From NCBI RefSeq assembly GCF_001543895.1, contig NZ_JYIJ01000013.1, positions 124,001-188,000 of the forward strand: DNA of 64,000 bases, written 5' to 3'. The notes beneath the pieces are model-generated. The model was not told the origin of the DNA. It worked only from the letters and a program-made list of their open reading frames with translations, and searched no databases. Each line of letters starts with the position of its first letter. Within the stretch, counting starts at the first letter, position 1. Source of the DNA: Carbonactinospora thermoautotrophica. Its GTDB lineage: Bacteria; Actinomycetota; Actinomycetes; Streptomycetales; Carbonactinosporaceae. Positions 59,385-64,000 of the stretch are shown piece after piece. The position numbers and the translations under genes were made by a program.

Positions 59385-59511
59385 CCGATGCCGGAGTGCC
59401 CGCGTCTCCGGATTGATCCCCAGCGACCTGCCGCACCGGCTTCCCGGTCGCGCGCACCAACTCCACAGCATCCCGCGTGAACCCCGGCGGGAACTTCAAC
59501 GGACGACCCAA
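59385..59511 (-). pseudogene. IS3-family transposase OrfA remnant
   Basis: Reading left from about 59511, LKFPPGFTRDAVELVRATGK PVRQVAGD matches the start of IS3-type OrfA (RKFPPEFRRDAV.LVR..G..V.QVA..LGI). After a frameshift the next part reads GINPETRAL, the expected continuation. The rest is lost. The gap 59273-59689 holds nothing else intact. Confidence 0.65.
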
Positions 59512-59518
59512 TCGGGCT

Positions 59519-59555
59519 CCTGGACTGACACCCGGTTTCCGGATGTCAGTCCAGG
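59519..59555. repeat. Inverted repeat beside the IS3 remnant
   Basis: CCTGGACTGACA (59519-59530) and TGTCAGTCCAGG (59544-59555) are perfect complements around a 13-nt loop that itself contains CCCGG/CCGGA. It may be an element end or a terminator hairpin. Confidence 0.6.
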
Positions 59556-59689
59556 TGGGGAGAACCTCAGGGGACCACGACATCACACGCGCTGACCGCG
59601 CGGGGGACAGCGCGAGCGGCTGCGCATCCCGCGTCCCGCGGTGCGCCCCGTGGCCCGCGAGACCCATGCACCAGCGAAGCGGATTGGGG

Positions 59690-61939
59690 TCAGTGCTGCA
59701 TTTCGGCACTCAGCACGGGCGTTTCGGGCATGGGTGCGCGTCTACGGTCGAGCCTGACGATCAACGGCGGGATGATGACGAGGGTGGCGAGGAGCGAGAG
59801 AAGGACGTTGATGACGGTGACCGCCGCGAATTCGCGCAGCGCCGGGAAGGAGGAGGCGAGGAGCGCGCCGAACCCGGCTGCGACGGTCAGCGCGGAGGCG
59901 GTGACCGCTTGACCGACTCGCGTGACAGCCTGGTTGATCGCCGCTGTTGGGGCGGCTCCGGTGGCGCGTTCCTCCTCGTACCGCTCGAGTAGCAGGATGG
60001 CGAACTCGGTTCCGATGCCGATGATCAGCGCGCTCATGACCGCGGTCAGCGGGTTCAGCTCGATGCCGAGCAGCCACATGACGCCGGAGGACCAGCCGGT
60101 CACGAGCACCACGGGCACCACGGGAGCGATGGCGCGTCGCCAGTTCCGGTAGATGAGCAGGAGGCCGACGAAGACGGCGAGGAAGCCGGTGACGGCGACG
60201 GCGGTACGTCGTTCGGTCACGGCGCTGACCGCAGCCCCGGCCAGGGTCAACGTCCCGCCGGGCACGACGCTGACTCCGTCCGGCGGCTGGGCCTCTGCGA
60301 CGATCTGTCCGATCAGCGTATTCAGTTCGGCGATCGGCATCTGGGCGATGTTGAAAGTCAGGGAGGCACCGGTGCGGTCGTCGGTGATCAGGTTCCTGCG
60401 CACGTCGGCCGGCATGGCCTGGACGGCCTGGGCGATGGCTTGCGAGTTGGACGCGGGCTGGCTGCCCGGTACCGGTGGCAGCGCGGTGGCCAGGCTCTCC
60501 GCGCTGAGCACCTGCGGGTGGTCGCGCAGGACCCGGCTTTGGAAGTCCTTCATCCACGCGAGGACACGCGGGTCGGTCACGTCGCGGGCGCTGATGAGCA
60601 GTGGGACGCTGTTGGTGGTGCCGATGACGTCGCGGGCGTCGCGCAGCGCCACGACACCCGGCGTGTCGCTCGGGATGAGCTTCTCGATGTCGGTCTGCAC
60701 GGCGAGCCGCCCGTCCACGGCGTACCCGCCTGCGGCGAGCAGGATCGCCACGACGGCCACAAGCGGCCCCCGACGGACCGCGGCGGTGGACAACACCGGG
60801 AGCCGGTCAGCGAGAGTCCACCGGCGACGCATCGTGACCCGTTTCCGAGCGTTGCGCGGGCGGTCGTAGCGGTAGAGCAGCGCGTTGAGCCCGAACAGGC
60901 CAGCGGCGTAGAGCGCGACGACACCGATCGCCAGGAGCAGGCCGAACTCGCGCACCGCGGGCACCCGGGACAGCAGGAGGGTGATGAACCCCAGGGCGGA
61001 TGCCGCGACGGCGATCCCCACCGCCGGTCCGATGCGGGTCACCGCGGCCAGCAGCCCTTGATCGGGCTGCTGGCCCCGATGGATCTCCTCTTCGTAGCGG
61101 TTGTGGAACTGGATGGCGAAGTCCACGCCGAGCCCGACGAGCACGGGCAACCCGGCCATGGTCACCAGCGTCAGCGGGATGCTCATCGCGCTGGTCGCGC
61201 CGAACGTCCACAGCACCCCGACCACGACGATGGGCAGTGCCAGTAGCCGGCGGCGCACCGGGAAGACCAGGTAGAGCACGACGATCATCAGGGCGATCGC
61301 GATGCCTCCGGTGATCGCCATGTCCTTGGTGATGCTCGTGGTGATCTCGCCGATCAGCCGCGGGGTTCCCGCGACGGTGGTGCCGGCGGGCAACCCGACG
61401 GACCGTACGGCCTCGAGCACGCGGTCGGCGGCCTGCCGTTGCTGGTCAACCGTGAGCCCCCCGGCCAGTCGCACGACCATGACGGAGTGCCCGCGCGGCA
61501 ACATGGCCGCGAACTGCGGTTGTGGGTTTCCGTCCGGTGTGTAGACGATGCTGCGGAGTGCGTTGGGATTTGGTGCCGGTGCGCCTGGCGGTGCCGCCGC
61601 CTGCAGCAACGTGACGATGCTGACCACCGAACGCACCGCCGGGTCGCCAGAGAGCTTGGCGTGCAGGGAGCGCATCGCCGTCAGCGTGGCGGGGCTGGTC
61701 AACTGGTCGGGGCTACCGGGGATCAGGACCACCAGCGGGTCCCCACCGAAGGCTCGTTCGTAGGCCTCGTAGCCCTGGAAGACCGGGCTGTCGCGTGGGA
61801 CGAACGCGTCCTGGGTGGTGACGATCTGCGTACTGCTGACCCCGAGCACGGCCAGGAGTGTCAGCACCACCGCCACTGTGACGATGCGGAGGGGATGGCG
61901 CTCGACGAACGTGCCGATAGCCAGGAACAGCGCGCGCAT
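59690..61939 (-). CDS. RND/MMPL-family transporter
   Basis: A 749-residue transporter with 12 helices in two halves, each starting with one helix, a large external loop (about 35-195 and 400-540) and five more helices containing VGLGVDFAIQFHNRYEEE and IGIGTEFAILLLERYEEER, the RND motif with the proton-relay Asp/Glu. Relatives export lipids, hopanoids or drugs. It is last in an operon behind patatin and MarR genes, which suggests a lipid-related substrate. Confidence 0.88.
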   Translation of the reverse strand: MRALFLAIGTFVERHPLRIVTVAVVLTLLAVLGVSSTQIVTTQDAFVPRDSPVFQGYEAYERAFGGDPLVVLIPGSPDQLTSPATLTAMRSLHAKLSGDPAVRSVVSIVTLLQAAAPPGAPAPNPNALRSIVYTPDGNPQPQFAAMLPRGHSVMVVRLAGGLTVDQQRQAADRVLEAVRSVGLPAGTTVAGTPRLIGEITTSITKDMAITGGIAIALMIVVLYLVFPVRRRLLALPIVVVGVLWTFGATSAMSIPLTLVTMAGLPVLVGLGVDFAIQFHNRYEEEIHRGQQPDQGLLAAVTRIGPAVGIAVAASALGFITLLLSRVPAVREFGLLLAIGVVALYAAGLFGLNALLYRYDRPRNARKRVTMRRRWTLADRLPVLSTAAVRRGPLVAVVAILLAAGGYAVDGRLAVQTDIEKLIPSDTPGVVALRDARDVIGTTNSVPLLISARDVTDPRVLAWMKDFQSRVLRDHPQVLSAESLATALPPVPGSQPASNSQAIAQAVQAMPADVRRNLITDDRTGASLTFNIAQMPIAELNTLIGQIVAEAQPPDGVSVVPGGTLTLAGAAVSAVTERRTAVAVTGFLAVFVGLLLIYRNWRRAIAPVVPVVLVTGWSSGVMWLLGIELNPLTAVMSALIIGIGTEFAILLLERYEEERATGAAPTAAINQAVTRVGQAVTASALTVAAGFGALLASSFPALREFAAVTVINVLLSLLATLVIIPPLIVRLDRRRAPMPETPVLSAEMQH

Positions 61940-61996
61940 GCAGGGTCCTTTCGGGTGGCTGGCTTCGTGAGAGGGGGCGCAAGCGCCCTCAACGGG

Positions 61997-62827
61997 TCAT
62001 GCTGTGGTCTGGTCCATCCGTCTGACTTCGGGAAGCGGCCTGGACTGTGCCGCGCGGGCTAGCCGGTAGATGTCCTCAAGGGAGGACTCCACGGCGATGC
62101 GCCCGGCCTCGACCAACCGGGGCACATCGCTGGCGGTCCACCGGGACAATCCGCGTGTGTCGGGGCGGATGAGCACGTCGGGCGTGGCGGCCCGCAGCAG
62201 GTCGCGGCGCTGCCTGTCGCGAGCGGGGATGAGCGTGTCCAGCAGTCGCGTGGTGACCCGGGAGGCCGCCCCGTTGTCCACGCTGACGGCGATGACCAGG
62301 TCTGCGCCGAGCTGGCGGGCCGCCCAGACCGGCAGGTTGTCGGCGAGTGCGCCGTCGACCAACAGGCGATCGTCCACCCGCACCGGCGGGAAGAGGCCGG
62401 GCACCGCGCTGGACGCGCGCAAGGCGGTCGCCAGTGACCCAGATGCCAGCAGCACCGGTTCGCGTGCGCGCAGGTCGAAGGCGAGTGCCCCGAACCGCCG
62501 TTCCAGCTCCTCGATGCGTCGAGCTCCGACCTGCTGTTCGATGCTGCGCTCCAAGGGGCTGGTGTCCAGCAGTCCCCAGCGAGGGCTTAGCCGCCACTGT
62601 GCGAACGTGCTCCAGCCCGCGGACAGAACCAGATCGGTTAGCTGCGCTCCGGTGAGCCCGGCTGCGTAGCCGCCCCCGATCAGCGCCCCGGCACTGGTGC
62701 CTGCGACGACCGTACATTCCACGCCCGCCTCGTCGAGGACTTGGAGCACACCGGCGTGCGCCGCTCCCAGCGCTGCTCCACCGCCAAGCGCGAGACCGAG
62801 TCGCGCAGTGCGTGGTGCCGCGTTCAT
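61997..62827 (-). CDS. Patatin-like phospholipase
   Basis: A 276-residue Ser-Asp hydrolase. Oxyanion loop LALGGGAALGAAHAG (about residues 11-25), nucleophile GTSAG (Ser about 45) and Asp in LLVDGALADNLPVW (about 155). It resembles bacterial RssA/NTE-type patatins. Start ATG 62827 overlaps the preceding stop by 4 bp; an in-frame TTG 62842 is unlikely. Confidence 0.9.
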   Translation of the reverse strand: MNAAPRTARLGLALGGGAALGAAHAGVLQVLDEAGVECTVVAGTSAGALIGGGYAAGLTGAQLTDLVLSAGWSTFAQWRLSPRWGLLDTSPLERSIEQQVGARRIEELERRFGALAFDLRAREPVLLASGSLATALRASSAVPGLFPPVRVDDRLLVDGALADNLPVWAARQLGADLVIAVSVDNGAASRVTTRLLDTLIPARDRQRRDLLRAATPDVLIRPDTRGLSRWTASDVPRLVEAGRIAVESSLEDIYRLARAAQSRPLPEVRRMDQTTA

Positions 62828-63171
62828 GCGTGCACCCCGCAAAGGGGTCGGTGGGTCGCGGCGATGACAGCCTGGACCTCATCGCGTAGCCGCACCGTGT
62901 CAGCCCTGCTCATGCCGACGGTGGCGATCGGCTCGGTGATGACGACCCGCAACCGTACGCCGGTCGGGACCAACCAGGACTTGGCCCCAGCTCGCAGGAC
63001 CGCCTCCACCCGCGGGGAGCCCGGCTGGACCCACACCAACACCCTGAGTGTCACGGCCTCGATGAACGTGCCCAGCGCGCCCACGGACAGCGTGAGCACC
63101 GTGCGCCACGTCCCCGACCGCCAGCCCCGGGACATGCGACCGCCCGTCGACCTCACGACGAGGAGGATCAT
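62824..63171 (-). CDS. Short acyltransferase-like (PlsC C-terminal) protein
   Basis: A 115-residue protein with one hydrophobic stretch and VPTGVRLRVVITEPIATVGM followed by RLRDEVQAVIA, which resembles the tail of 1-acylglycerol-phosphate acyltransferases. The catalytic H-x4-D and other motifs are missing, so it is either a truncated PlsC or a distinct small protein. It overlaps MarR and patatin genes by 4 bp on each side, keeping its place in the operon. Confidence 0.5.
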   Translation of the reverse strand: MILLVVRSTGGRMSRGWRSGTWRTVLTLSVGALGTFIEAVTLRVLVWVQPGSPRVEAVLRAGAKSWLVPTGVRLRVVITEPIATVGMSRADTVRLRDEVQAVIAATHRPLCGVHA

Positions 63172-63647
63172 GCAGGAATCCCGGTGGCAGGCTCGTCCCC
63201 GGCGGCTATCTCGTGCGCAAACGCAGCCACCTGGTGCAACGCCTCGACAAGAGCCTCCTGAGCGGACCGGTCCATGGAGCCGATCACCGAGGAAATCCTC
63301 GTCGCCAACCCCTGCCGCAGGCCGTCCACGACCGCCTGGCCGCGTTCGGTGAGCGAAACCCACACGACCCGGCGGTCCTCCCCTCGGCTGCGAGCGAGGA
63401 GACCGGCAGTCACCAACCGGTTGACCAAGGCAGTCGCCGCGGGGGGAGACACCGACAGCTGCCGCGCGATCTGACCGGTGCTCATCCGCCCGTCAGGTGA
63501 TTCGTCGATGAGCATGGCGCACAGCAACTGGTTCGGGGTCAGGTCGACGCCAGCGGACTCGAACAGCGCTGACAGCCGCAGGTTCACAGCGATCGCCGGG
63601 AGCAAGCCGACAATCTCCTGCGCTACGCGGTCCTCACGGATCCCCAT
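63168..63647 (-). CDS. MarR-family transcriptional regulator
   Basis: A 159-residue repressor: ISTGQIARQLSVSPPAATAL-type helix (MSTGQIARQLSVSPPAATAL, about residues 58-77) and wing RSRGEDRRVVWVSLTERG. First gene of the MarR-PlsC-patatin-RND operon. The repeated word ACGTGAA at 63677-63683 and 63694-63700, 17 bp apart, and a TATCAT -10 (63656-63661, read left) lie upstream and are candidate control elements. ATG 63647 lacks a clear ribosome site. Confidence 0.85.
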   Translation of the reverse strand: MGIREDRVAQEIVGLLPAIAVNLRLSALFESAGVDLTPNQLLCAMLIDESPDGRMSTGQIARQLSVSPPAATALVNRLVTAGLLARSRGEDRRVVWVSLTERGQAVVDGLRQGLATRISSVIGSMDRSAQEALVEALHQVAAFAHEIAAGDEPATGIPA

Positions 63648-63785
63648 GGGGGAGCATGATACACAAAACTTCAACGACGTGAACTAATAACTAACGTGAA
63701 ACATCCTGGGATCCGCAGGGCGACTCGCCAACCCGAACAGTCACACCACGGTGGTGGCCACCAAACGAACGGGGGGAAGCCCAGC

Positions 63786-64000
63786 TCACCTCAAGAACTT
63801 CACCAGTCGGGTGAGCAGGTCGACGGGCTGCTCCTCGGCGATCCAGTGTCCGGAGTCCGCGATCACGCCGCCGGTGACGTCAGCGGCAACCTTGCGCGCG
63901 AGCTCGGCGACCACCTCGCCCATCATGTACTGCGCGCCCAAGGCCAGCACCGGCATCGTTAGTGGACCTTGCTCGCGGTAGCGGGCGACATCGGCGATAT
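63786..64000 (-). CDS. Alpha/beta hydrolase, C-terminal part
   Basis: The gene continues past the right edge. The 71 visible residues (RYREQGPLTMPVLALGAQ ... VIADSGHWIAEEQPVDLLTR) carry the catalytic His in DSGHWIAEEQP, as in haloalkane dehalogenase/epoxide hydrolase-like enzymes. Substrate cannot be stated. Confidence 0.8.
   Translation of the reverse strand, partial: IADVARYREQGPLTMPVLALGAQYMMGEVVAELARKVAADVTGGVIADSGHWIAEEQPVDLLTRLVKFLR

Noticed and set aside
59519-59555. IS3 circle junction (abutted inverted ends with 3-bp spacer)
   Set aside because: The TG/CA tips face outward, not toward each other, and only one side has a transposase remnant. Treated as a plain inverted repeat.
1-64000. 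CRISPR array, tRNA or rRNA genes
   Set aside because: No regularly spaced repeats, cloverleaf sequences or rRNA motifs were seen; tRNAscan-SE and a CRISPR finder would settle it.

Overview
The window is about 70% G+C with strong G/C at third codon positions, many GTG starts, GTGA/ATGA stop-start overlaps, DUF397/DUF5753-type regulator genes and RsbW-like ATPases. This points to an actinomycete. Carbonactinospora ('Streptomyces thermoautotrophicus') or a relative is my guess from the gene mix and the Mn/Fe superoxide dismutase, but it is inference only. No rRNA, tRNA or CRISPR was seen.

Layout. 0-9.5 kb: a DrrAB-like ABC exporter behind a duplicated operator, an XRE/TPR regulator, threonine ammonia-lyase, a MarR-MFS drug efflux pair with a readable promoter/operator, and a ROK/FIST pair. 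9.5-14.6 kb: an IS110 remnant, superoxide dismutase plus GNAT, a GH88/105 hydrolase, a TetR/membrane-protein operon with a palindromic operator, and a decayed DUF5753 regulator beside a DUF397 gene. 14.9-27.4 kb: a nitrate-assimilation block with molybdenum cofactor genes (mobA, moeA), narK, nitrate reductase, an FAD/BFD electron-transfer protein, nirB, nirD, a HemD-winged-helix fusion and a sirohydrochlorin chelatase. Together these supply the Mo cofactor, import nitrate, reduce nitrate to nitrite to ammonia, and help make siroheme. 27.4-28.3 kb: a type II toxin-antitoxin pair.

28.3-45.3 kb: phenylacetate catabolism. paaABCD is separated from paaE by about 3 kb of regulator, GNAT and small genes. 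paaN(Z), paaH, paaI, paaJ, a TetR regulator (probable PaaR), an Lrp/AsnC regulator and a three-gene 2-oxoacid dehydrogenase follow. Near-palindromes with the core ACCGAATGTTCGGT sit in front of paaA, between paaN and paaH, and on both sides of the Lrp/E1 divergence, with a longer version before paaE. The 2-oxoacid dehydrogenase may therefore belong to the same regulon and could feed phenylacetyl-CoA directly from phenylpyruvate (inference). 45.4-51.3 kb: a DauR-like regulator with an aminotransferase, metB, yczE with a divergent MocR regulator, and msrA.

51.2-59.6 kb is the most unusual stretch. The 3' tail of msrA, an XRE/TPR regulator, an RsbW-like ATPase and a 197-bp block of five consecutive hairpins all occur twice in the same order. 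The ATPases are about 94% identical and the hairpin blocks about 98% identical, while the regulators have diverged. The second copy is followed by a small exported protein with a colicin E3-type ribonuclease domain (Asp101, His104, Glu108, Arg136 at exact ColE3 spacing) and an overlapping candidate immunity gene. An IS3 remnant ends the region. 59.7-64 kb: a MarR / PlsC-fragment / patatin / RND operon and the 3' end of an alpha/beta hydrolase.

A family of long perfect palindromes (48-56 bp; four full, partial or half copies between 32.2 and 47.3 kb) crosses the middle of the window and is not explained by any gene.
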